Assembly: GCF_018143015.1 (NCBI RefSeq)
Contig: NC_054748.1
Coordinates: 17,177,356 to 17,241,355 of the forward strand
DNA: 64,000 nucleotides
Reading direction: 5' to 3'
Source: Lytechinus variegatus
Taxonomy: Eukaryota > Echinodermata > Echinoidea > Temnopleuroida > Toxopneustidae
This document shows, in pieces, positions 23,816-36,400 of this stretch. The notes under the pieces were generated by a model. That model was given only the letters and a program-made list of their open reading frames with translations. It had not been told where the DNA came from and did no database searches. Made by a program: the position numbers and the translations under genes. Position 1 is the stretch's first letter. Each line of letters opens with the position of its first letter.

Positions 23816-25220
23816 TTTATGGGAACCCCTAATTGTTACCTAAAACCTGTGCTTTGTCAGGACCCTGGGAACGATTTTTGAAGAGGTAGGGTGCTTGTCT
23901 GCAAAAGAAGAACAATAAGTTTTCACTCCAAAATGAAGGTGATTTGGGTCGGAAAAATGACAAGCAAAAAAAAAGAAAGAAAAGAAAAGGTTTTCGCTCG
24001 AAAATGAAGATGGATTTGATAACATTGTTGCATTTTAGCTTATACTAATCTGATTTCCAGGGGGTGCTACCTTTAGCTGCAACTATAGGCTTCGAAAATA
24101 AACTCTCTTACTTTTCAGGGGGCTCAAGGCCATGCATGCATGTAGTACTAAATTAGAAGCATATGATTCCCTCAATTTTTACACAGAAAATTTAGTAACT
24201 TTCTTGCTTTTAGGATAACGCATTTGATTTTTTTCACCTCAGCACAAAATATCATTTTCCTGCAATGTGGATTGGTGAAATCAGTTCCGGACGAGTTCTT
24301 GCCATATTTTATTTCCTGCTTATTTTTGGCGCAACTCTCCAGTTCTATCTGCATTCAGATTATGTGTAACAACTTTCCCGACCTAGCAATTTAGGCCCAT
24401 GAGTGGCGAACAAAGAAAAAACGCAGAAAATAAAAAGAAGAGGGCAGTTGTAGATTTCCATCCATTATAGTACTGAATATTGTGGGTGCCATTTTCTTCT
24501 TTTAATTGAAAAAAAAAATCGAAATTACAATCTGGAAATTAACAAGCTTTTTTTCTAATACGTACAAACCTTAACGATGAATCTGCATATAAAAAAATCT
24601 TAATGTTGCTGTGCACTATGTAGCTTGTATATTTCCCAATTATCAATTTTTTAGCTATATATGGTCTGGGTCTATAAGTGGAAGTGTATATTATGCAATA
24701 TTGACGATAAACAATGTTAATCGTATAGGACTGTTGCATGGCTCTACAGATTTTGTAAGCTTACATATTTTGGTTTCACCTGAAATATCCCTTTACTAAG
24801 TACTCAGTTGCAGTACCATGCATTAGCTATATATTCTCTTGTATTTCGCACGCGCACGCGACCCGACTGATTAGTATAAGCCCTCTTGCCTATTATGCAT
24901 TTTTTTTTCTTCCCACACCCATTCCGTCTTCAGGAGACGAACAGTCAACCTGTCCGAAACGTCGAGTCTCTCTACTACTCATCATTTCTACTCGCCGACT
25001 CAAGCCAGCATCTCCTCATCAGCTCTACTACTCAAGCTGTTCTCGCTCAACATTCCTTCTGGTTTACAGTCCTTTTCAGGCTATTTTCAAGAAAGAATAC
25101 TCTACTCTCAAATCTCCACTTTCTCGCCTATCCACTTCTTCTCTTCTTCTATCCACTGTTTCTATAACACTCCACATGGTGTACCGTAAACCACAGCAAG
25201 AATCAATTTCCTTTATCATT

Positions 25221-25405
25221 TTTGCAATATAAGGTCATCTTCAGGTCAAATCCAAGATGGCCGCCAGATGCCACCTTGAAAAATTGACTTTTTATCCCCT
25301 TGCCCCATAATGACGAGTAATAACTCTGTTCAGGGGTTTTGGGGTGTGTAGAATCTATTTTGCAATATAATGTCATCATCAGGTCAAATCCAAGGTGGCC
25401 GACTT
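25221..25405. repeat. Two-copy direct repeat, spacing about 138 bp
   Basis: TTTTGCAATATAAKGTCATC, CAGGTCAAATCCAAG and TGGCCG occur twice. Confidence 0.7.
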
Positions 25406-25863
25406 TGAAGACCCGTAGAAAAAAAATAAGCACATGAACCTATATTATTCTTTTGCATTTTCATAATACATAGTAACTCTCTCTGCAGAATTTGGTGAAA
25501 ATGACATGGATTTCATTTTAACTGTGGAACGTCCTTAAATGGCTAAGTTTACAAGGAAATGGTTTCAATCATAACCCTTGTTTCCATGGAGAGATATGCT
25601 CAGTTCTTATCCCATGTACAACATAATTATGTTCATTATCGTTCCTTTGTTTACTGTTCGTTTCTGAAGTTGTTGATTACAATACCAATCGCAGTTCAAT
25701 ATATATTTTTTCCGCATTATATTGTAGTATCATATCTTACTGCAAAAGATTTGATTTGTCATGGGGCAATGTGTTTTACTATAGTATCACTGTGGAGGGG
25801 AAAATTAATTTTAAATATGTTAACTGATGCATCATTCATTAAGTCAAGAACACAATAATGTGG

Positions 25864-26015
25864 GGAATCGTGGTCTAGTGGTTAAGACACGCGGGGTTGT
25901 GGATTCGATACACATTGCAGCTATGACGTTTTTTCCTTCAGCAAGAAATTTACCCACATTGTGCTGCACTCAACCCAGGTGATAAGGTAAATTGGTACCG
26001 GCAGGAAGTAGTTTA
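25864..26015 (+). mobile_element. tRNA-derived SINE, copy 2 (head and core)
   Basis: Head with TGGTCTAGTGGTTAAGACA and a diverged B-box GGATTCGATAC; the core CCTTCAGCAAGAAATTTACC and CTGCACTCAACCCAGGTGA matches copy 1. Truncated where the DR1 element begins. Confidence 0.75.
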
Positions 26016-26021
26016 TAAACA

Positions 26022-27137
26022 AGTGGAATGCCTCTGGCCGTCTCACCTGCATCACGCGGTTCAATATAGCAGCAGTGCTGACTTTGCATACTACTCTAAC
26101 TCGCACAAGATGTTCAGTGATACATGGTTACTCTTATGTCCTCTTTTTATGAACTAGACCAATAAACTTACAGAGATATGATGGTTATTCAACAAGAAAC
26201 CCCAACATGGCCAAAGTTCATTGACCTTACATGACCTTTGACCTTGATCATGTGACCTGAAACTGGAACAGGATGTTCAGTGATACTTGATTACTCTTAT
26301 GTACAAGTTTCATGAATCAGATCCATAAACTTTCAAAGTTATGATGGTAATTCAACAGATACACCCAATTCGGCTAAAGTTCATTGACCTTGGACATGTG
26401 ACCTGAAACACGCACAGGATGTTCAGTGATACTTGGTTACTCTAATGTCCAAGTTTAACGAACTAGACCAATAAACTTTCAAAGTTATGATGGTAATTCA
26501 ATAGATACCCCCGATTCGGCCAAAGTTCATTGACCCTAAATGACCTTTGACCTTAATCATGAGACCTGAAACTTGCACAAAATGTTCAGTGACGCTTGAT
26601 TACTATTATGTCCAAGTTTCATGAATCAGATCCATAAACTTTCAAAGTTATGATGGGAATTCAACAGATATCCCCAATTCGTCCAAAGTTCATTGACCCT
26701 AAATGACCTTTGACCTTGGTCATGTGACGTGAAACTCATGCAGGATGTTCATTGATACTTGATTAACCTTATGTCCAAGTTTCATGAACTAGGTCCATAT
26801 ATTTTCTAAGTTATGATGACATTTCAAAAACTTAACCTCAGGTTAAGATTTCGATGTTGATTCCTCCAACATGGTCTAAGTTCATTGACCCTAAATGACC
26901 TTTGACCTTGGTCATGTGACATGAAACTCTAATAGGATGTTCAGTAATACTTGATTAACCTTATGGCCAAGTTGTATTAACTAGGTCCATATACTTTCTA
27001 AGTTATGATGTCATTTCAAAAACTTAACCTCAGGTTAAGATTTGATGTTGACGCCGCCGCCGCCGCGGCCGCCGTCGCCGTCGCCGTCGGAAAAGCGGCG
27101 CCTATAGTCTCACTTTGCTTCGCAGGTGAGACAAAAA
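26022..27137. mobile_element. Tandem-unit element with DR1 motifs, copy 1
   Basis: Starts AAGTGGAATGCCTCTGGCCG with GTCTCACCTGC just inside, and ends GGCGCCTATAGTCTCAC then GCAGGTGAGACAAAAA. The interior is about five to six diverged units of about 165-190 bp built on TTCATTGACC...TGACCTTTGACCTTG. A (GCC/GTC)n run precedes the right end. Four exact TGACCTTTGACCT occurrences: 26232, 26541, 26704, 26896. No ORF. Confidence 0.8.
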
Positions 27138-27284
27138 GCTGTGAGCTTCGGAATCTGTAGACTAGCTTATCCGAGGGTAATATAGGAGCGTGCCAGCGTG
27201 ACAGGAGCGTGGATACGTGCGCGATACAAATCCTGTATTATTTTACTATATTATTTTTCAACATAATAGTATAGTTTTTTAATT

Positions 27285-27455
27285 TCAAAGCAGCATTACT
27301 GTCGGCATTCATGCGAATAACAATAACATTCGGGTAATAATCCGAACACAAAAGGTTGTATTGAAATGAAGCTCTGTTCATGGGGGTTTTAAAATATTAA
27401 GTAAACTTCCCTCAACTTTGCTTTATTCCCACTGTGGAAATATATTTCGAAACTT
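27285..27455. repeat. Interspersed repeat, copy 2 (partner 23640-23815)
   Basis: Same blocks in the same order as the 23.6-kb copy. Confidence 0.6.
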
Positions 27456-30416
27456 GATGGAATCCTTAAAGGTTGCTTAACACCTGGAAAGTGTAGGCAA
27501 CTTTTTATTCTTTCTATTTCTTTTTACTGTGATGATGTCTTTAGCCCTATTAAGAAATATGTTTCTCAGTGACTCTTAACGTGGCTTTCTTTTCTCATTC
27601 TTTCTTGGTGATGAAATAATTTCCACGTCTTTAGGCCAGTGGCAAGGGGAGGGACGTTGTTGGGGGGTTGTCCTCATGAGACCGAAATTTTAAGTATAAT
27701 CATTGGCTTTCTTCCTACAGTAAAAGGTTTGTTAAAAAAGATGATCCATTTTGAGGACTCTTTTTTGGTATTTCCTTATAAAACGCTCTTAAATTTCATT
27801 TCTATAGTATCTTCTTTACCTATTCTACATCACGAACCTGAATACTAACAAAAATGAGGTGATATTAAAAACGTCGCTGAAATAAACAGACCATATCTTA
27901 TGCACTTTTGACTATATATAGAACATAAATTATGGACCTCTAGGTCAATGATAAAAAAGAGGCAGAAGCGCAAAAAAGGCTTTCGATTTAATTCTGTATA
28001 CCGATTTGTGAGTTTCCTGCATAATGCAATTCTGATACAATATGCATATAGGTAGCTTCTCAGTCAGCAATTTCATGAAATTTTATTCAAAAAATGTATT
28101 TAAAAGTGATGAATTAGCAAAGAAATTAACCCATTTAGAAATGTTTACTAGATATTTGATTACATCTGCATTTTTGCATATAATTAGAACAAAACTTTGC
28201 ATAAATTAGCACTTTGAGTAAAATTTCAGTCAAACATTTTATGGAATCCTATTTACATTCGATACTTCGTCTAATAAGAACCCACATGCAGAAAATTGGA
28301 CTTCTACTATTTCTCTACAGTGAAAATGAATTTTGTGTATTCTGATTAAAATGTCCATAAATTAGCCAGTGACAGATTTATGGGCACCCTTTGTCAAATT
28401 GATGCTCTTGATACATGTGAGATGTGATCCACGACAAAAAGGGCTCTTTCGTTAATTCTTTCCCCCATAATGTATTCATGGGAGACAAGCCCAAGTCGTC
28501 AGCAGTGAAGGCACGGTCATAATGACACAGCCGCTGGCATTGATTGGCTGTACTCTCCAGCGGTGGGCGGGGCATAGTCCTCCTCTTAACCAATAGGAAT
28601 TTAACAAACACGATACAGTAAACTTTACCGTACTTGCGCTTTCTTTAGTGTTATATTCAATCACATCACTGCTAACAAACCAGATAGCAAATCGGATTTC
28701 AAAGAAACGAGTCGACCAGGGACAGAGTGAGAGACAAAAAGCGAAAGAGGGTAAGAAATTGACCTTTTTTCCCAGTCGCATTAGTTTTCTGTAGGATAGA
28801 AGGGGAGGGGGTGAGAAAAAGAGGAAGGGAAGGCTTAAGAAAGAAAAAGATGTTTATTTATCTATTTACATGTATTTATTTACATATTTTTTTGAATATT
28901 ATAAAAATTGATTTTGTTAAGAAAAAATGACAACAAAAAATAAAGAAAGAAAATAGTTTTCATTCCAAAATAAATGTGATTTTGGTCATTACCAATTTGA
29001 CAAGCACAAAAAAGGGATTTCGCTCCCAACGAAGGAGATTTGGTATATTTTAGTGTACCAACTCAATCTAATTTCCAGGTGACGCGGCGTATGGGGTGCA
29101 ACATACGATTCTTGGGGTGCTTTAGCAACCCTGCCTCCCAGCGTCTCCTATAGCGTCACTTGTTTTTCTTCATGTTCTTCGGCGCATTTTATCCAGAGGC
29201 TGGTCCAGCTTTCGCCAACATGATGAGATATTTTTTTAAATCTTTGTTCACTTGTTTTTAAAGGTATTTTTCGCGCTTCTTTCCTAATGACGATTTGTAA
29301 TTCATCTGCAGTATTCACATCCATTCATCATCTGCACCCCCCCCCCTTCCTCCCCTCTCTCTCATTCATCCTCTCTCTTGATCTCATTCCTACTATGAGT
29401 TTATTATTGTTGCGTAATTTTCGTAAGTCCCGATTATTTTCATTTTAATATTTTTCCATTTCCAACAATCATTTACATTTACAATAGTTTTGTTACATAC
29501 ATCTTGATATAACTATAATCAATAAAACAAAGAAACTTATTATGTATAATAATCAAGATAACAGGTCGGAAACGGAGGAAGCTGCTAAAAAGCGAAGCTT
29601 GTAGGATGCAGCCTCCTATAACAAATACGTATGAACAATGTAAATAAAACACAAATACAACATGGTAGAAACTTGAATTTAAATCTATCTGAATGAATAG
29701 TTAAAAGAAAAAAAGAAAGAAATAGTTAATGAGAGAAAAAAAGCAAGATCAGTGGTCTCCAGATTCACTGAATAATAATGTTTATTATTAAATAATAAAC
29801 ATTATTTAATGTTTATTTCTTATGTCTCCTGTTGGAAATCTTTGTTTCCATTTTACTGGATTACATAAATGATTCTAATGTATCATATTTTTAGGAGCCC
29901 ACGATGTACTATAGGTCATCTTGTGATTTTCATTACAGATCGAGCATACTGATCTTAAATAAATAGGAGTAATGCCGAAAATTTGTTAAACAAATGATAA
30001 TTTCCTCCTATAAAAGCCTCTTAATTTACCAGTACTATAGGTTTGCTTTCCAGTGGGATCCCCCTTTAAATCATTATTATCCTCTAAACATATTTCTTTT
30101 GTCAATTTTAAATGTCATGTCTCTTTTAAAGTCGATTTCGACGTTGCACTTTGTTTATGATATTGATTTGTTGTGATAGTATAATTGATATAATTTATAT
30201 TTTGTTAGAAATGAAAAAAAAATCATCCACATTCACCCCGATTGATTGCATGCTAAAGCTATTTTTTTTGAAAGACTGAAGTTATTATCTTACAAACAAG
30301 ATAACTTATCTCAATATGCCTATAGATAAACAATGAGAACATATTAAGTAGGCTTCAAAACAAAAATTCAATGTTATACCACCAGGAATATCAGACGTCC
30401 TCGACATTGTTTTACG
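27456..30416. other. Intergenic region upstream of the collagen C4-like gene
   Basis: Mostly A/T-rich. A stretch at about 28900-29160 (TTTTCATTCCAAAATAAATG, GTGCTTTAGCAACC) resembles 23880-24110, so it is repeat-derived. A GGGCGGGGC with a nearby CCAAT (about 28562-28595) is promoter-like but 1.8 kb from the start codon. Confidence 0.4.
29766..29815. repeat. AT-rich palindrome
   Basis: AATAATGTTTATTATT followed directly by its inverse; likely a cruciform-prone sequence or a small A/T MITE core. Confidence 0.7.
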
Positions 30417-33400
30417 ATGGCCAATCTTTTACTCTTGATGATTTCTGTCACAATGGCTACTGCTTCTGGTCTCACTATAGACGTAGAGGGCCCAATCAAT
30501 GGTAAGTTTTTTTTTTTTTAAATATTTTTGCTTTTTGGAGTGTCTTAAAGTCAAGTGAACCATATTCATTTGTTTCATTTCATTGGTTAAGTTGGGTTTA
30601 AAAGAGACTCAGAATTGTGCACAATATATCAAAACCGAAAGTCTTCAGTTACTATATTATAGATATAAAACATGCAATATTTATAAATGCAATTACCCAT
30701 TACTTGTAAATTCATTAAAAAATACAGATGGAGACCCCCCACCCCCAGCATTACACTATAAATTTCGTCATAAGTGGATGTTAAAAAACATGAAAGTTTT
30801 GAAGTAATTATTTTCATATTTGAAACATACTCATAATGGCGGCCTTTCCAATCGTGTCGAATTGCTGAATCGCTGATTCCACACATTACTATTTCTTTCG
30901 TATTTTTGTTTACAGTTTCACTTCATTTTTTTTAACTCACCCATTGAAAGTCACTGCATTTATGCTAATATAGCATGACGAAGGGGGGGGGGGGGCTATA
31001 CACGACAGCTCCAATTATGAAAAGGGGCCGGCGGCTTGAGTAGTAAAAAAAACCTCAACGTGCTTCAAGGTTATTCAACTAATGTTTTCATTGCTTTCTA
31101 TTTTTGAGTATCTTATGTTTATATGATTTGCAATCACTCAATAATCATTTGTAAATTTGGTAATTGACTTAAATTTGTTATAATAAAAACAGAATAAAAA
31201 ATCGTCGCACAATACCTGCGCATACAAAAACCACAAACTAGGAAATAAAGTTTAATATAATACCAGAAAGAGAGAGGAGAAGGGGTGGGAGACAAGGGAA
31301 CGGGCCTGGGTACAAAAATTGACCAGTAAAAAATAGGACTTACTCCAAAATGAAAAGAGATTGTGATCAGGAAAAAAAAAACTGAAAAAATAAAAGCCTT
31401 TCACTCATTTAAATAAATTAAGGTGAAATTTCACATAAGAGTGTGCAATCGCTGGTATATGTGCAGCACCCCGTGCCCCCCCCCATCGACTGCCCCCCAA
31501 AATAAAATCGGGAAAAGGCGAAAAAGAGGGAGAAAAGAAGAAAAACGTAGAGGGAAAGAAGAAATTATTGTTTATTATAATTATAATAAGTTATATTACA
31601 TAAAAAATATGTTTTCATAACTTTATGAAACAAAATTTGCTCAGGGAATATGTCTTCATTGTTGATATATGATCCTGTAAAAACCTCCCGTTTTCAAGTC
31701 AATATCCACCCAATATATTTCCTCGCATTTCGAGTTATTCTTGTTTTATGTAGTGATATATATACTTTTTATCATGACTACTTAAAATGATTGCCCCCAT
31801 TTTAAAGTCTTAAAATGTCCTTTTTTTTAATCTGAATATCAAAATTTTCAGCTCGCGCTTCGTGCTCGCATCATTAGGTTAGTGAAATACGTATGGTATT
31901 GGTGAATTCCTATAAACAAGCCTTAGAAAGCCCTTCTTGATTAGTGAGATGGGTATGATAATCATAATTATAATGACTTCAAAAAGTGCTTCATGTGTTT
32001 ACATGTAATTCTAACGAAATCAGCAAGCGCTTCGCACTTGCATTAGAGGACTATGGTGATATATATATACTTTTAATGGATTCTTTTTTTATAAAAAGGT
32101 CCTTAAAATATCCCTGTTTGGGGTCAATATATACAAAACTTTCAGCTCGCGCTTCGCGCACGCATTGTTTGTTTAGCGAGACAGGTACGTATCATGATTA
32201 CAAAAAATTGCTAATAATGTCCCTTTTTAGGTCTGAATATAAAAAATTTTCAGCTCGCGCTTCACGCTCACACTGTTTGATCAGTGACATACATATCCGT
32301 TTAATGGCACTGTCCTTAAAAAGTCTTAGGTCAGTAAACCTTGCAACTGAGCGCGCTTCGCGCGCTCACTAAATGACTCAAATTTTTGCTGGTGCCCCCC
32401 CCAATGCCGTGACCCACGGTACGCCACTGCCCAGGGCCATGGGAGGGAAGTAGGATTTAGAGGTCAAGTCCATCCCAGGAAAATGCTGACTTGAATATAT
32501 AGAGAAAAATCAAACTAGCATAGTGCTGAAAATTTCATCAAAATCGGATGTAAAATAAAGTTATGACATTTTAAAGTTTCGCTTATTTTTCACAAAACAG
32601 TGATATGCACAACTAGGTGAGTCAGTTGATGATGTCCATCACTCACTATTTCTTTTGTTGTTTATTGTTTGAATTATACAATATTTCACTCTTTACAGAT
32701 TTGACAATAAGGACAAACTTGACTGAACCATATAGTATTAAACAATGCTAATTCCACATGATCAGGGAGGAATTAATCCTTATATCATTTGACAATGAAG
32801 AGAAAAATAGAATATTCCCAATGTCATATAATAAAATACATAAGAAATAGTGAGTGGATGACATCATCAGTCTCCTCATTTGCATAACGACCAGGATGTG
32901 CATATAACTGTTTTGTGAAATTAAGCGATACTTTAAAATGTCACAACTTTTTATTTTACATCCGATTTTTATGAAATTTTCAATGTTATTTCAAGTTTAC
33001 AAATATGGTTTAACTTACAACAGTTACAATTTATGTAAATATTGTTCGACTCCTCTTTGAACAGATAACTTTTCCGTTATTGTAACGTTTCAGTAAGTGC
33101 TTTTTTATAATCTTATCTAAAAATCGAATTATGTATACGGCTTTACCTGTAATATTGATCTTCATTATTGCATGGTTATTTTCGACAATGATAGGTCCGT
33201 GTTCGCTCTGCCCAAAAGGAGCCCCCGGTCCCCCTGGCCCAACGGGCGATGTCGGCCTGCCTGGAAGAGATGGCCGAGATGGGAGGGACGCTTCGTACAA
33301 TGCCCAACAACCAGGTACATAAAATGGTCAATATATAGCTTATATTATAATCGAATAATTACGATAAAAATCAACACCCAAGGGGCTGTTTGCATTGTAA

Positions 33401-36400
33401 AAATATGGTAAAGTGAGAATGTCAGATACCTTTTAAATGTTGTTTTAATTGAATTCATTTGGCATAATTTTGATGGTCCATGCATATCTTATGCCATTCT
33501 ATTATTATCTGCCTTTAATTCGCATTACGTCAAACCCTCGTTTGGGAGATGTCCGTGCATGCTGCTCAGATATAACCTGCGGTTTTATACCCCAGTTTCA
33601 AGAACCTCGTTAGACATGTTAGAGGATCAAAGATATTTCATTTCCAGCAGAGTAGGCGAGGAATATAGATACACTATTCATGCTCTTTTATCGTTATGTT
33701 TATCTATATGTTCACTCATAAATTTATAGGCAGAAAGAAATTTCAAAGACAATAGATTTCTTCATTGGCATGAATGATGAAATGGAAATTAATAATGATA
33801 ATAATAACAATTAAATCATTTTTATCATTCATAAATCTTCCACATTTCTCCTAATACAGTCACCGCTGTCAAAAGTAGTGGCGTTGTGTATATACGATGG
33901 GGTAAAGATGTTTGCGTTAATGGATCAGAACTGGTTTATGCTGGTAAGAAAGAATTTGTTTTTCAAGACATTTTATTTACTTAATTCGTTTATTCAGTTT
34001 CATTAATTGACGCTGTTGACCATGTATAAAGAAGTGTTCAAGGTCATATTGAGGGGGTGTCGCAGAAACAATATTGGCGACAGAATAAAAAGTAATAATG
34101 ATATAGGAGGGGATATTGGCAAAATAGGAGAATGGTTGTTAGTTGTAACAAGTGGAATGCCTCTGGCCGTCTCACCTGCATCACGCGATTCAACATAGCA
34201 GCAGTGCTGACTTTGAAAACTACTATAACTCGCACAAGATGTTCAGTGATACTTGGTTACTCTTATTTCCACGTTTTATGAACTAGACCAATACACATAC
34301 AGAGATAGGATGGTAATGAATACCCCCAATGTGGCCAAAATTCATTGACCCCACATGACCTTTGACCTTGATCATGTGACCTGAAACTTGCACAGGATAT
34401 TCAGTGATACTTGATTACTCTTATGTCCAAGTTTCAAAAGTCAGATCAATAAACTTGCAAAGTTCAACTTTGCAAGTTTATTGATCTGACCATCAGTGAT
34501 GGTAATTCAACAGATACCCCCATTATGGCCAAAGTTCATTGACCTTTGACCCTGGTCATGTGACCTAAAATGGGCACAGGATGTCCAGTAATACTTGATT
34601 ACTCTTATGTCCAACTTTCATGAATCAGATCCAAAAACTTTTAAAGTTTTGATTGTAATTCATCAGATACTCCCAATTCGGCCAAAGTTCATTGACCCTA
34701 AATGACCTTTGACCTTGGTCATGTGACGTGAAACTCATGCAGGATGTTAGGTGATACTTGATTAACCTTATGTCCAAGTTGAATGAACTAGGTTCATATA
34801 TTTTCTAAGTTATGATTACATTTCAAAAACTTAACCTCAGGTTAAGATTTTGATGTTTGATTCCCCCAACATGGTCTAAGTTCATTGACCCTAAATGACC
34901 TATGACCTTGGTCATGTGACATGAAACTCTACTAGGATATTCAGCAATACTTGATTAACCTTATGGCCAAGTTAACTAGGTCCATATACTTTCTAAGTTA
35001 TGATGTCATTTCAAAAACTTAACCTTAGGTTAAGATTTGATGTTGACGCCGCCGCCGTCGGAAAAGCGGCGCCTATAGTCTCACTCTGCTATGCAGGTGA
35101 GACAAAAATCATGCTTATGAAAGTGTACCGTAACTCCTGACAGTAACAATGAGAATTGATGATGCTCAGAGCATTGTACAAGAGAAAAACAATGACATGT
35201 AATTACGATCATTTGCTTCATTTTTTATCGGTGCGAGCTTTTGGCCATAATCTTGCCTTTATCATTAGGCCCACAGATATGATCAACATATTTGTTCAAC
35301 AAGTTGTCAGATCCGACACCTTTCCTACACTGTTAAAAAAACCCTGATTTTACAGAAAAATAAAAGAAGATTTTGCAGAAAGCAATACCAGAATCATTCT
35401 TTAAATTCATGAAACAGGAATTTTTCTGCAATTTAACAGAACAGGTCTGTTAGAAAAAGGGGAAAAGAGTGTTTTATTTAAGGGTACACCGCCCGGGGTA
35501 TTTTGATTCTTGTCATTCCCGGGGGGGGGGGGGCCATTATGGCCCCCCCTTAAGATCTCGGCCGCCGATCGCGCGAGCGACGCAAAAATTTGCACGCTGG
35601 TAGTGTGCGATGTAATCTACAAGGCTGTATGGTAAAATTTTCCAAAATAATGAGATTTTATTTTATATGAATTAATTATGCTAATTTATGCATAAATCAT
35701 ACTTTTTGCTCTAATTCACTAAATAAAGCTCCTAGAATGCTAATTTTTGGTAAAAATTTTCTTTGTAGCATTCTTAACAATCGTAATTCAAAAAAACTTT
35801 GGTTTGGAAATAAATTTCTTATGTATTTTATTGTTTTATGAATTTCTTATGTATTTCTTTGTTTTTTTACTTTTTGTTTTTTATTGTTTTTTCAATGGAA
35901 ATTGTTCCAGACATAATTCTGATCATAAACAAGGCAAAATTAATTAAGTTTAATCAGTAAAAGTAGAAATAATGACACATTTATGAATTTTGGCTAAATA
36001 CGCAATTTGCATTGGATTTGTACATGAAATCACGTTTATGAGCAATTTTGGGTCTGACATGCACTTGCATAATGTTGCGTAATGTCGTAACCACGTACCC
36101 GGGCGTCACAACTTTGGTCTCAAAATTTGCGCGAGACTTGAATGTAAAAAGTCAGTGAGCTGCGAGGTGAAAAAATTTCGCGCAGCAGATATATCGCGAA
36201 AATTGTTGAGGGGGGGGGGCCATTATGGCCCCCCCCCGGGAGAATTAGGGTTAAGGAAATTTGTAAGATTACACACACCAAATACCAATTTCCTGTAAGA
36301 TTACGCAATCTGGTAAGATTACAGGTGTTCTCGAGACTCTGCTGCAGGAACTTCTTTTAGTTTAAGGATAAATTTTCTAACAGTGTAAATTTTGATTGGC

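Noticed and set aside
26200..27010. Regularly spaced repeats, considered as a CRISPR-like array
   Set aside because: Units diverge from one another, spacers are homologous too, and the genome is eukaryotic; it is a transposon with tandem units.
28562..28595. GC box with CCAAT as promoter of the collagen-like gene
   Set aside because: It is 1.8 kb from the start codon with no supporting exon; left as a note only.
31986..32372. 128-codon plus-strand ORF with repeated KxSARASRxHCL-like units
   Set aside because: It lies wholly in the hAT-type element and reflects its repeated GCTCGCGC blocks, not a protein family.
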